Shown here piece by piece: positions 9,107 through 16,555 of a stretch of DNA of 64,000 nt (positions are counted from its first letter, which is position 1; each line of letters begins with the position of its first letter). The position numbers and the translations under genes are program-made. The notes under the pieces were generated by a model. It did no database searches, was not told the origin of the DNA, and was given only the letters and a program-made list of their open reading frames with translations. Source of the stretch: Phocaeicola faecalis. GTDB lineage: Bacteria > Bacteroidota > Bacteroidia > Bacteroidales > Bacteroidaceae. The stretch covers positions 38,101-102,100 of the forward strand of contig NZ_JADNRM010000017.1 of the NCBI RefSeq assembly GCF_021730445.1. The letters are read 5' to 3'.

Positions 9107-11194
9107 CTATTTCTTCCGTCCTGAAAATTTCTTGTCCTTTTTAGCCTCCGGGAACACAAAAGTCGTGTTATATTCCCCGTCAAAGGCGACAACAGCATCG
9201 AAACTCTTGCCCTGTTTGCTCTTGAACCCTTTGAGCAGCTTGGTATGCCCTTCGGTGAGCAGGTCTTTGATTTCATCGTCGGACAGGGTGCGTCCCGCTT
9301 TCAGCCGGAACACGGGCAGTCCGCACTCCGTGTTGTCGCAGCGTACCACCTTGCCGTAGAACCGCATCCTGCCCGTGCCACACTTGGGACACGCGCAGCC
9401 GGAGTCACGGCTGCCGAAGAGCTTGTCGCACGAGATCAGTTCGGAGGTTATCTCACGTGTGTACGCCTCTATCTCCTTGCGGAAGGTGTCGTCGGACAGT
9501 TCCCCGCGCTCGATACGCGCCAGCTCCTTTTCCCATTCGCCCGTCATGGCAACATCGGCGATGCGCATCGTCTTGACGACGGAATTGAGGGCAAGTCCTT
9601 TTTCGGTGGGAACAAGCGACTTCTTGCAGCGTTCCATGTAACCGCGCTTGAAAAGCGTTTCGATGATGGAGGCGCGTGTGGCGGGAGTACCGATGCCACA
9701 GTCCTTCATCACCTGCCGCAGTGCGTCGTCCTCAATTTCCTTGCCCGCCGTTTCCATTGCCGAGAGCAGGGTGGCTTCGGTATGCAGCGGCTTGGGTTTG
9801 GTCTTTCCTTCGGTAATGGACGAGCCTTTCGGTGTCAGCGTGTCGCCTTCCTGCCAGCCGGGGATGGTAATTTCCTCTTTTTCCTCGCCATAGACGGCAC
9901 GCCATCCGGTTTGCTTCACGACGCTGCCTTTTACGGTAAACTCCACTCCGGCACATTCCGCCGTGACAGTGGTCACATCCTTGACGCATTTCTCAGAGAA
10001 TGCCTCGACCATGCGCCCGGCAATCATCTGATAGATGGTATTGTCCTCTTTGGAGAGGAAGAGCGGTTTCTCACCCGTGACGAGCAGGGCATGGTGGTCT
10101 GTCACCTTGCCGTCGTCCACGCTGCGGCGTGTCGGGGCGGCTTTTGCCCGCACCTTGTCTTTCCATTCGGGCTGTGTGCCGATGAAAGCGAGCAGTTTGG
10201 GAATTTCGGCAAACACGTCTTCGGGGATGTAGCGGCTTCCCGTTCTCGGATAGGTTATCAACTTCTTTTCGTAGAGTTTCTGCGCGATTTCAAGCGTCTG
10301 TTCCGCCGTGAAGCCGTGCTTGGCGTTGGCTTCTTTCTGGAGCGTGGTCAGGTCGTAGAGCAAGGGAGTTTCCTCCGTCTTCTCCTTGCGCTCGGCTTTC
10401 GTGACAGTGGCGCAACCTGCCGCCTTTACCTTATTATATAGTTCCATCGCCGGTTCTTTCTCTTTCCATTTCTCGGAGGATGAGAATTTCACGACTTCGC
10501 CGTCGCAACCGTCCGTTGCGATATGGAGCTGCCAGAATGCTTCGGACGTAAAGCGGCGGTTCTCCCAGTAGCGTTCACATACCATAGCCAACGTTGGTGT
10601 CTGCACCCGCCCCACGGAATACGTGCCGTGTCCGGCGGCGATGGATAACGCCTGTGTGCCGTTGATGCCCACGAGCCAGTCGGATTCGCTCCGCGCTTTG
10701 GCGGCGAGGTAGAGGTTGTCGTATTTGCTGCCGTCTTCGAGTTTCCGCAGTCCCTCGCGGATAGCTTTGTCGGTGAGAGAGCTGATCCACAGGCGCACGA
10801 AAGGAGTGGTGCAACCCGTATAGTGGTAGAGGTAGCGGAAGATAAGCTCTCCCTCGCGTCCGGCATCGGTCGCCACGATGATATGTTCGCTTGTGTCGAA
10901 CAGTCTTTTGATGACTTTTATCTGCGACACCACGCCGCTGTCGGGCTTGTAACCTTTCTCCGTCCTGACCTGACGGGGGACGAGCGTGAATGTGTCGGGA
11001 ATAATCGGGAGGTTGTCACGGACAAATCCGCGCACGCCGTAGCCGTCGGGCATGGCAAGCTGAACGAGGTGTCCGAATGCCCATGTCACGGCATAACCGC
11101 CTCCCTCGAAATATCCTTCCTCTCTCTTTGTCGCGCCCACGATGCGGGCGATTTCACGTGCCACGGAGGGCTTTTCTGCAATGATTGTCTTCAT
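9107..11194 (-). CDS. exc: Exc, type IA DNA topoisomerase III
   Basis: This 695-residue TopB-like topoisomerase starts MKTIIAEKPSVAREIA. The TOPRIM acidic motif TDAGREGE is at 109-116, and the active-site tyrosine is Y315 in ITYPRTGSRY. A cysteine-rich segment in the last 100 residues (CACPKCG, then CDNTECG) looks like a zinc ribbon. In CTnDOT, Exc is a functional topoisomerase III encoded last in the excision operon, and it is required for excision in vivo. Order, strand and length match that operon. The start is preceded by an A-rich purine tract (AAGAAGAAGAC), an acceptable Bacteroides ribosome binding region. Confidence 0.93.
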   Translation of the reverse strand: MKTIIAEKPSVAREIARIVGATKREEGYFEGGGYAVTWAFGHLVQLAMPDGYGVRGFVRDNLPIIPDTFTLVPRQVRTEKGYKPDSGVVSQIKVIKRLFDTSEHIIVATDAGREGELIFRYLYHYTGCTTPFVRLWISSLTDKAIREGLRKLEDGSKYDNLYLAAKARSESDWLVGINGTQALSIAAGHGTYSVGRVQTPTLAMVCERYWENRRFTSEAFWQLHIATDGCDGEVVKFSSSEKWKEKEPAMELYNKVKAAGCATVTKAERKEKTEETPLLYDLTTLQKEANAKHGFTAEQTLEIAQKLYEKKLITYPRTGSRYIPEDVFAEIPKLLAFIGTQPEWKDKVRAKAAPTRRSVDDGKVTDHHALLVTGEKPLFLSKEDNTIYQMIAGRMVEAFSEKCVKDVTTVTAECAGVEFTVKGSVVKQTGWRAVYGEEKEEITIPGWQEGDTLTPKGSSITEGKTKPKPLHTEATLLSAMETAGKEIEDDALRQVMKDCGIGTPATRASIIETLFKRGYMERCKKSLVPTEKGLALNSVVKTMRIADVAMTGEWEKELARIERGELSDDTFRKEIEAYTREITSELISCDKLFGSRDSGCACPKCGTGRMRFYGKVVRCDNTECGLPVFRLKAGRTLSDDEIKDLLTEGHTKLLKGFKSKQGKSFDAVVAFDGEYNTTFVFPEAKKDKKFSGRKK

Positions 11195-11254
11195 GTCTTC
11201 TTCTTTTTTGTTGATACTTTGGATTTTATTTTGGATTCAGTGGCGGACACGGGA

Positions 11255-12826
11255 TTACATTTTCATGCCCTTGCCCGTTTTCTTCTGCGGCTTCTCCTGC
11301 TGCTGTTGCTGGCGGGCGTCCTTCGGGTTGGTCTGACCTTTCTGCAACGGCTCTCTCAGATTCTTTGTAGCCTCGTTGGTCTTGCCATCGTTGTTCACCG
11401 CCACCTGCGTGCGGCTCTCGTTGGACGGAGCAACCTGCTGTGCATTGTCAGGGTTCGTGTCGTAGCGGTACGGGCGTCCCTTCTCCGGGTTGAACTTGAT
11501 ATACATCGTGGCATGGAAGCCCTGCTTGTCGGTCACGTTCTCCAGCTTCACGGCTTTACCCGCCACATAGTCGGCTTTCTGCTGGTCGGTGAAGCTCACG
11601 CCGCTCCATTTGCTGATGGGGCGGATGCTGCCGTCCTCGTTCGTCCACGTGTTGCGGCGTTGCTCCTTCTTGGTCTGTGCGGCATTTTCCCCGCCCTGCG
11701 CCTGACTTTTCGATGTGTCGCCTTTGGTTTCCTGTGTCTGTGCGGTACGGGGCGACTTGCCGGTTCCCGGCACGAACTCCACGCCGCGCTGCTCCACGTT
11801 CACTTGCAGGGTGGTGACGAACTTTCTGCCGTCGTTGCGCTCGATGAGCTTGTCGCGTACGGGCAGTCCGGCGCGGAGCATGTCCCGCTCCTGCGTGGTG
11901 ATTTCCGTCTTGCCGATGCGCTCCGGGATGCGCACCCTGCTTGCCGGAATGTCCGTGATTTCATTCGTCTTGCGGTCGATGCTGATGTAGGAGGGGATGA
12001 TCTCGCCCGTTTCCCTGTCCACAATGTCCACGACCCTACCGAGATTGCCCGTTTCGCGGAGGTTCTTCCGGTCATTGTCGGAGAATTTGTGTTCCTTGTA
12101 CTCATCCAGCTTCTGCTCCTTGCGGATGAAGTGCGGCACGAGGCTGATGTTTCCCTCACCGTCCTTCTTGAAGGAGAGGCGGGCGTCCAGCTCGAATGAT
12201 TCGCCGCCGAAGGTCGGTTTGACCTTTACCAAGTCGGACTTGCCATAGTTGAGCATCTTCGTAAGGTCGCCGGACTTTTCAAGGTTGTCCCGCTTTACGC
12301 CCCATCTGTCCTCCAGCTCCTGCCAGTTGATTTTACTCTCGTCGATGGGCTGGTAGCCACGTTTGCCCTGCATCTGTTCGGATTTGTCCTGTTGCTGTTC
12401 TTTCCGTTGTTCCATGTTCTCCTGTTTTTGAGGTTCTTGTTTCTCTGTCTGTTGTGCTGCCATCTCTTCCTGCACCTTCTTCTCATAGTCGGAGGTGTCC
12501 ACCTTGTGAGGGGCGAGCAGCTCCTTGTTCGCTTCGGGGTCTTTCAGCAGTTGCTTCATCACCTCTAAGAGATTTTCAGCTTGGTCTGCCGCAATGCGGT
12601 AGAAACCGAAGCGGCTGGGTTCCTTGCACTGCCGGAAGAAGTTCTTGAAGAAGTTGTCCAGCACGTCGCCATGTCGGTCGAATTGCAGGAAACTCTGCGC
12701 GTTCTCCGCTTTTGCGGGGGTGCGCTTGGGTGTGCCGTCCGCGTTCAGCCCGGCTACCACGCTGATCTCGCCTGTCTTCTCGTCACGGACTACCAGCACG
12801 TCCTTTTCGTCTTTTTTCTTTGCCAT
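11255..12826 (-). CDS. Orf3-type DUF3945/DUF4099-like protein of the excision operon
   Basis: This 523-residue, very hydrophilic protein has an N-terminal globular part (1-110), a Gln/Lys/Glu-rich linker (about 120-160) and repeated beta-rich segments with RETGEI- and GRDFVTT-like patterns in the middle. It ends in a basic tail, KKTGKGMKM. The make-up fits the DUF3945 proteins encoded between xis2d and exc in CTnDOT (orf3), where the protein is not essential for excision. It lies 20 bases downstream of xis2d and 60 upstream of exc. A nucleic-acid role is likely from the charge, but no catalytic motif is visible. Confidence 0.8.
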   Translation of the reverse strand: MAKKKDEKDVLVVRDEKTGEISVVAGLNADGTPKRTPAKAENAQSFLQFDRHGDVLDNFFKNFFRQCKEPSRFGFYRIAADQAENLLEVMKQLLKDPEANKELLAPHKVDTSDYEKKVQEEMAAQQTEKQEPQKQENMEQRKEQQQDKSEQMQGKRGYQPIDESKINWQELEDRWGVKRDNLEKSGDLTKMLNYGKSDLVKVKPTFGGESFELDARLSFKKDGEGNISLVPHFIRKEQKLDEYKEHKFSDNDRKNLRETGNLGRVVDIVDRETGEIIPSYISIDRKTNEITDIPASRVRIPERIGKTEITTQERDMLRAGLPVRDKLIERNDGRKFVTTLQVNVEQRGVEFVPGTGKSPRTAQTQETKGDTSKSQAQGGENAAQTKKEQRRNTWTNEDGSIRPISKWSGVSFTDQQKADYVAGKAVKLENVTDKQGFHATMYIKFNPEKGRPYRYDTNPDNAQQVAPSNESRTQVAVNNDGKTNEATKNLREPLQKGQTNPKDARQQQQQEKPQKKTGKGMKM

Positions 12827-12846
12827 CTGAAAAATGTTTTAATGGG

Positions 12847-13197
12847 TTATTTATGAAAGAAATTATGGATACGAGCCTTGTAGAAGGCTATATCTTCCTT
12901 TTTGAAGTCCTTGATATGGTTGGAAAGGAATGTCAGCACGTCCTCCTCGCTGTAATAGGTCTTCTTGCCCAGCGTCTTGTAGGGCAATGCGCCTACGCTG
13001 CGGTAGCGTTGGAGGGTGCGTTTGCTTATCTGGAGCAACATGCACAAATCCTGATTGTCGAAAAGGCGGATGCTTTCCGTGATAGTGGGCTGTTTCCCCT
13101 CAGCCTTCATCGCCAGCAGCAGTTCGTCCTGACGGTCGAGCCGTTCCATCAGCTTCTGCATCCAGCCCTCGAAGTTGTTTCGTGTGAGCAGTTCCAT
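12847..13197 (-). CDS. xis2d: Xis2d, small winged-helix excision factor
   Basis: This is a 116-residue basic protein with an HTH_17 (MerR/excisionase-type) core: LCMLLQISKRTLQRYRSVGALPY at about 64-86, then a wing, YKTLGKKTYYSEEDVL. In CTnDOT, Xis2c and Xis2d bind the attachment region and direct IntDOT to excise rather than integrate. It starts 3 bases after the xis2c stop and is the second gene of the operon. The xis2d name rests on gene order and size, since I could not align it to a reference. Confidence 0.82.
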   Translation of the reverse strand: MELLTRNNFEGWMQKLMERLDRQDELLLAMKAEGKQPTITESIRLFDNQDLCMLLQISKRTLQRYRSVGALPYKTLGKKTYYSEEDVLTFLSNHIKDFKKEDIAFYKARIHNFFHK

Positions 13198-13200
13198 GAC

Positions 13201-13563
13201 CTATGTCCTCCTTCCTTTTGGTTTGCCGCCCGTGCGCAGCGTGTGGTTGTGGAACAGGGTGTCTATTGTCCCTTCCTCGTTCCTTACTGTGTTGTCCTCC
13301 AATAGCCGCAGTATCTCGGAAAGGCGGTAGCGGCAGCTTCCGCGTACCACCACATACTCGATACGGTGGTCGGTGCGCATACGCTGCATGGTGCGCTTGC
13401 TCACGTTGAGCATCTTCGCCGCCTGTGCCGTGTCAAGCAGCTTGTCTTCGGTTTCCCGCTTCCGTTTCTTCTCGTCCCTTGCCTCGCGGATGTACCCTGC
13501 GATGTTCGCAATCTGCGCCATCATCTCCTTGTAGGCGGAACTTTCCATTGTTATCACTTTCAT
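13201..13563 (-). CDS. xis2c: Xis2c, small HTH excision factor
   Basis: This is a 120-residue protein starting MKVITMESSAYKEMM. The upstream in-frame ATG at 13626 is rejected because the extension runs over the probable promoter. A basic region (DEKKRKRETEDKLL) leads into the HTH AAKMLNVSKRTMQRMRTDHRIEY. It is the first gene of the excision operon, where CTnDOT has xis2c. A palindrome 69 bases upstream of the start is a candidate activator site, since RteC is known to activate this promoter in CTnDOT. Confidence 0.82.
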   Translation of the reverse strand: MKVITMESSAYKEMMAQIANIAGYIREARDEKKRKRETEDKLLDTAQAAKMLNVSKRTMQRMRTDHRIEYVVVRGSCRYRLSEILRLLEDNTVRNEEGTIDTLFHNHTLRTGGKPKGRRT

Positions 13564-13631
13564 GTTCAGTCCTTTCTTTTTGTTTCTGCGACAAAATTCG
13601 GCAATAAACAAAAGGGGCTTTAACAACTCAC

Positions 13632-13646
13632 TACGTGACTCACGTA
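13632..13646. promoter_or_regulatory. Palindromic operator upstream of xis2c (candidate RteC site)
   Basis: TACGTGACTCACGTA is a perfect 7-1-7 palindrome in the divergent region between xis2c and the plus-strand HTH gene. Downstream on the minus strand is a weak -7-like GAATTTTG (about 13591-13598) with no good -33 at the right spacing. A weak promoter plus an upstream palindrome is what an activator-dependent promoter looks like. RteC is the known activator here in CTnDOT; whether this is its exact site was not checked. Confidence 0.55.
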
Positions 13647-13738
13647 AGATTTTTGCGGAAGATGGCTCCGTAACCCGGTCAAACGGCGCAACAGGCAGCC
13701 TTTCAGCGGAAAACGATACGTCTTGTATGCCGTTTCGT

Positions 13739-13746
13739 TACCTTTG
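13739..13746 (+). promoter_or_regulatory. -7 element of the divergent HTH gene pair
   Basis: TACCTTTG fits TAnnTTTG and lies 18 bases before the ATG at 13765, giving a short 5' leader. No clear TTTG is seen at the expected -33 position. Confidence 0.5.
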
Positions 13747-13764
13747 CGGCAAACTCTAAATGAC

Positions 13765-14064
13765 ATGAATATGGAAATAGTATCTATCGAGAAAAAGACT
13801 TTCGAGATGATGGTGGCGGCATTCGGCGCACTCTCGGAGAAGGTCGCCGCCCTGAGGCGCAAAAGCGACACGGGGCGCATGGAAAGATGGCTCACGGGCG
13901 AGGAGGTCTGCGGGCAGTTGAGAATAAGCCCGCGCACGTTGCAGACGCTGCGTGACAGGCGGCTTATCGGCTACTCGCAGATAAACCGCAGGTTCTATTA
14001 CAAGCCAGAGGAGGTGAAGCGGCTGATACCGCTTGTCGGCACGCTCTATCCGCACGGCAGATGA
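13765..14064 (+). CDS. Small HTH_17 protein of the conjugative transposon
   Basis: The product is 99 residues starting MNMEIVSIEKKTFEMM; the start at 13765 follows the -7 box. An N-terminal helix (MMVAAFGALSEKVAALRRK) precedes a MerR/excisionase-like HTH, LTGEEVCGQLRISPRTLQTLRDRRLIGYSQI, and a wing, RRFYYKPEEV. It is divergent from xis2c and 31 bases ahead of a similar gene. In CTnDOT small ORFs lie between int and xis2c (orf2a/orf2b); this is probably one of them. A DNA-binding role is inferred from the fold; the target is unknown. Confidence 0.75.
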   Translation: MNMEIVSIEKKTFEMMVAAFGALSEKVAALRRKSDTGRMERWLTGEEVCGQLRISPRTLQTLRDRRLIGYSQINRRFYYKPEEVKRLIPLVGTLYPHGR

Positions 14065-14095
14065 TTTGATTTATTCACCCACTGAATCCGAAGTT

Positions 14096-14401
14096 ATGAT
14101 GAACGAGAACAACGATGTTTTTACGATGGAAGACGAGCCGATAGCCTCTGTGGTGCAGGATATGCGCAAAGGCTCGAAATGGCTGTCCGCATTTCTGGAA
14201 AGCTACCGTCCTCCGCTGGACGGGGAACGTTACCTGACGGACGGCGAGGTGTCGGAACTGCTCCGTGTGAGCCGGCGCACCTTGCAGGAATACCGCAACA
14301 ACCGCGTGTTGCCCTTCATACTTTTGGGAGGGAAGGTGCTTTACCCGGAAACGGGGCTGCGCGGGGTACTGGAAGCGAACTACCGCAAGCCGCTGGAGTG
14401 A
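14096..14401 (+). CDS. Second small HTH_17 protein
   Basis: This is a 101-residue protein starting at the double ATG at 14096/14099. An acidic N-terminus (NENNDVFTMEDEP) is followed by a helix and an HTH, LTDGEVSELLRVSRRTLQEYRNNRVLPF, with wing LLGGKVLYPETG. It belongs to the same family as its upstream neighbour and the Xis proteins. The leader CTGAATCCGAAGTT directly before the ATG resembles the AAATCCAAAGT leader of the DUF1896 gene. It is followed by the bidirectional terminator at 14417-14458. Confidence 0.75.
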   Translation: MMNENNDVFTMEDEPIASVVQDMRKGSKWLSAFLESYRPPLDGERYLTDGEVSELLRVSRRTLQEYRNNRVLPFILLGGKVLYPETGLRGVLEANYRKPLE

Positions 14402-14416
14402 GGCGGTTTCATGAAA

Positions 14417-14458
14417 AAGTAAACGGGTGACACCTTTTGTGGTGCTACCCGTTTACTT
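14417..14458. terminator. Bidirectional terminator between convergent genes
   Basis: The outer stem AAGTAAACGGGT / ACCCGTTTACTT is a perfect 12 bases and encloses an inner CACC...GGTG stem. T-rich sequence follows on the minus strand (CTTTTTCATG) and, more weakly, on the plus strand. Confidence 0.85.
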
Positions 14459-14478
14459 GTCTTATGGGGTATGTGCAA

Positions 14479-14841
14479 TCAGCAATACCCGGCTTTTCCG
14501 TTCTGTATGAACATCACGTATGTCTGCCGTTTCTCTTGTGAGAGTGCCTTTCCCACCAGCCATGTGCGGAACAGGTGGGTGTTGTAGGTATTCACCCTGA
14601 AAGCGACCGGGATGATGATTTCAAGGGCGTACACGTCCGCGTGCAGCCCGTTTTCAAGCTGCATGTAGCGGCACACCTCGTAGTCGTTCAGCACGTCCGA
14701 CTTGCGGACGGCTCTGATGGCGGCGTTCACTGCCGGGACGGTCGTATGGAACAATCCGGCTATTTCGGTGGCGGTCATCCACACGTCGTTACCGGTTACG
14801 CTGACTGCCTTGTCCTCGATGATGATTGTGTCACGTTTCAT
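14479..14841 (-). CDS. RhuM-like N-terminal domain protein
   Basis: This is a 120-residue protein. The start MKRDTIIIEDKAVSV at 14841 is chosen over the long frame, which overlaps the integrase. VWMTATEIAGLFHTTVPAVNAAI reads as a helix-turn-helix, and LEIIIPVAFRVNTYNTHLFRTWLVGKAL matches the second half of the RhuM/virulence-associated N-terminal domain. No catalytic domain follows, so it is a stand-alone DNA-binding-like module. It starts 11 bases after the intDOT stop and is probably cotranscribed with it. Its role in transposition is unknown. Confidence 0.72.
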   Translation of the reverse strand: MKRDTIIIEDKAVSVTGNDVWMTATEIAGLFHTTVPAVNAAIRAVRKSDVLNDYEVCRYMQLENGLHADVYALEIIIPVAFRVNTYNTHLFRTWLVGKALSQEKRQTYVMFIQNGKAGYC

Positions 14842-14852
14842 GGCTTTTCTTT

Positions 14853-16088
14853 TTAGATGGTGCAACCTGCAAATTCCTCGACGCCGTTCAATCTTGCGGC
14901 AAGGTTCTCCATGTCCTGATTGAGCTTCTCTTTGGTTATCTTTGCGTAAATCTGCGTCGTCTTTATGCTCTTGTGTCCGAGCATGGAGCTGACCGTTTCG
15001 ATGGGAACACCGTTGGAGAGGAATATCGTCGTGGCTGCCGTGTGGCGGCTCTGATGCCACGTGATATGCTTGGTGATGCCGCAACGCTTGGCGACGGCAC
15101 GGATACCGGCAAGGCACGTGTTATAATGCGGAACGGGAAATATCCTGCCGTCCCCGCACAGTCCCCGGTATTTGCCGATTATGCGGTTGGCGATGTCGAG
15201 CAGGCGGATGTTGGACACCACGCCCGTTTTCTGGCGGTTGATGTTTATCCACTCGTGTTCGTCGAAGTAGGTGCGGATATTCTCTTCCGTAAGGTTGCGC
15301 ATATCCGCGAACGACAGCCCCGTGAAGGCGCAGAACAGGTAGAGGTCGCGGTACAATTCCTGTTTGGCGTTTTTCAGTTTCCCCTCCATCAGCAGGCGGA
15401 TCTCATCTTTGGTCAGGAAACTGCGTGTTGTTTCCTCCTTCTTGATTTCATACTCGCGGAACGGGTCGCGCGTCAGCCACTCGTTGTTGATGGCGATGAA
15501 TACCATCGTCCGTAACGGGCAGACGTACAGCCACACGGTATTGGTGCAGCAGTGCTTGTCCGTGCGCAGGAACATCTCGAAGTCGGAGATGAAAGCCGGG
15601 GTAAGCTCTTTTAGGGCGATGTCCTTCACATGGTAGCGGATGTCGAGGAACTCTTGCATGTGCTTGTAAACGGTGCGGTACTTCAGCAGCGTGCCTTTGG
15701 CTTTCATGCCTGCCTCCACCTGCTTCTCGTAGTCCTCGTTGTGCTGGCGGAACACCTGCATCAGCGTGTGGTAGCGGTGTTCCAGTCCGAGAAAGGCGTT
15801 CTTCACCTTCTCCGCCGTGACGAAGTTGTCACGCTCCATGATTTCCTGATAATGCCTGTTGATGCGTACCCGCATCTTGTCAAGCATACGGTTCGTTTCG
15901 AGTGCCGCCGTGCTTCTGCCCGTGACACGTCCACCTTTGGTGTCCCACAGTTTCGGATCGACAGTCAGTTTGCAGCTGAACTGTGTCTGGCTGCCGTCCA
16001 CCGTGATGCGTCCCATGACGGGAACTGTCCCGTCCTTTTTCACTACCTGACGCTTGAGGTAGTAGATTACTGAAAATGTACTCTTCAT
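14853..16088 (-). CDS. intDOT: IntDOT tyrosine recombinase
   Basis: This is the integrase of the CTnDOT family, 411 residues from MKSTFSVIYYLKRQV. It carries an N-terminal arm-binding domain, a core-binding domain (about 100-215) and a catalytic domain. The active-site set is at the known IntDOT positions: S259 in GLSF (replacing the first catalytic arginine), K287, H345, R348, H372 in GHKS, and Y381. The longer frame to 16166 is rejected because IntDOT starts at MKSTF and a -7 box lies at 16109-16116. IntDOT tolerates mismatches in the overlap between exchange sites, which explains its many targets. Upstream lies the att end of the element. Confidence 0.97.
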   Translation of the reverse strand: MKSTFSVIYYLKRQVVKKDGTVPVMGRITVDGSQTQFSCKLTVDPKLWDTKGGRVTGRSTAALETNRMLDKMRVRINRHYQEIMERDNFVTAEKVKNAFLGLEHRYHTLMQVFRQHNEDYEKQVEAGMKAKGTLLKYRTVYKHMQEFLDIRYHVKDIALKELTPAFISDFEMFLRTDKHCCTNTVWLYVCPLRTMVFIAINNEWLTRDPFREYEIKKEETTRSFLTKDEIRLLMEGKLKNAKQELYRDLYLFCAFTGLSFADMRNLTEENIRTYFDEHEWININRQKTGVVSNIRLLDIANRIIGKYRGLCGDGRIFPVPHYNTCLAGIRAVAKRCGITKHITWHQSRHTAATTIFLSNGVPIETVSSMLGHKSIKTTQIYAKITKEKLNQDMENLAARLNGVEEFAGCTI

Positions 16089-16108
16089 TGTCCTTAATTT
16101 TTGGGTTT

Positions 16109-16116
16109 CAAAATTA
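16109..16116 (-). promoter_or_regulatory. -7 element of intDOT
   Basis: Read on the minus strand this is TAATTTTG, a full TAnnTTTG match 21 bases before the intDOT ATG. The nearest TTTG upstream is 27 bases away, longer than usual, so the promoter is probably weak. Confidence 0.55.
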
Positions 16117-16194
16117 GTTGGTGAAGAGTCCGGTGTTGGTACGCAAAACGGGGAGGAACGGCGCAATCTTTTTCCGTAACCTGATTTTTCGCAT

Positions 16195-16210
16195 GAGTTA
16201 TGGATAACTC
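16195..16210. repeat. Palindrome in the att arm region
   Basis: GAGTTAT-GG-ATAACTC is a perfect 7-2-7 palindrome between intDOT and the att core. A looser pair, GTTAC/GTAAC, lies at 16269-16284. Arm-type sites for IntDOT and Xis binding sites are expected here, so these are candidates, but I cannot assign them. Confidence 0.45.
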
Positions 16211-16407
16211 ACTATTCCTTAGAGCCTTGTTTCGCTATTCGTACCCGTTTGTCGCATTTTCGGGCATGGTTACGAACAAGTAACGTAGCGGCGTCAGGAT
16301 TTGGCTTCGGCAGGGATTGTAATGGCTTCACGGATTATCGCCACTTCAACCAAAACCCTTGTAACTCAATTCTATCACTATATCTTTCCGCATTTCACTT
16401 TTTTGTA

Positions 16408-16417
16408 GTAACTTTGC
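16408..16417. other. Attachment core, chromosomal junction of the conjugative transposon
   Basis: GTAACTTTGC fits the GTANNTTTGC core shared by CTnDOT att sites. It lies 320 bases beyond the intDOT start, with no transposon gene after it. Everything to the right reads as chromosome of lower GC. The core contains TAACTTTG, itself a Bacteroides -7 box, so the element sits in a promoter-like sequence. Confidence 0.8.
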
Positions 16418-16555
16418 ATTAAAAAAATGAGGTAAAGCAATATAAATGAACCAATTAAATAAAGAATATATATATGGACTAAGAGAGAATGAATAAAAAT
16501 GTGGCTAAGATATGGATATAAAACTACTAAAACAACGTAACTTTAATATTGTCTT

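Noticed and set aside
9245..12199. Long plus-strand open frames opposite exc and orf3
   Set aside because: They are GC-driven shadows of recognised minus-strand genes.
9047..16166. Macrolide resistance or other resistance genes inside the transposon segment
   Set aside because: No Erm-, TetX- or aminoglycoside-type protein is encoded between exc and tetQ or near int; only tetQ is present in the window.
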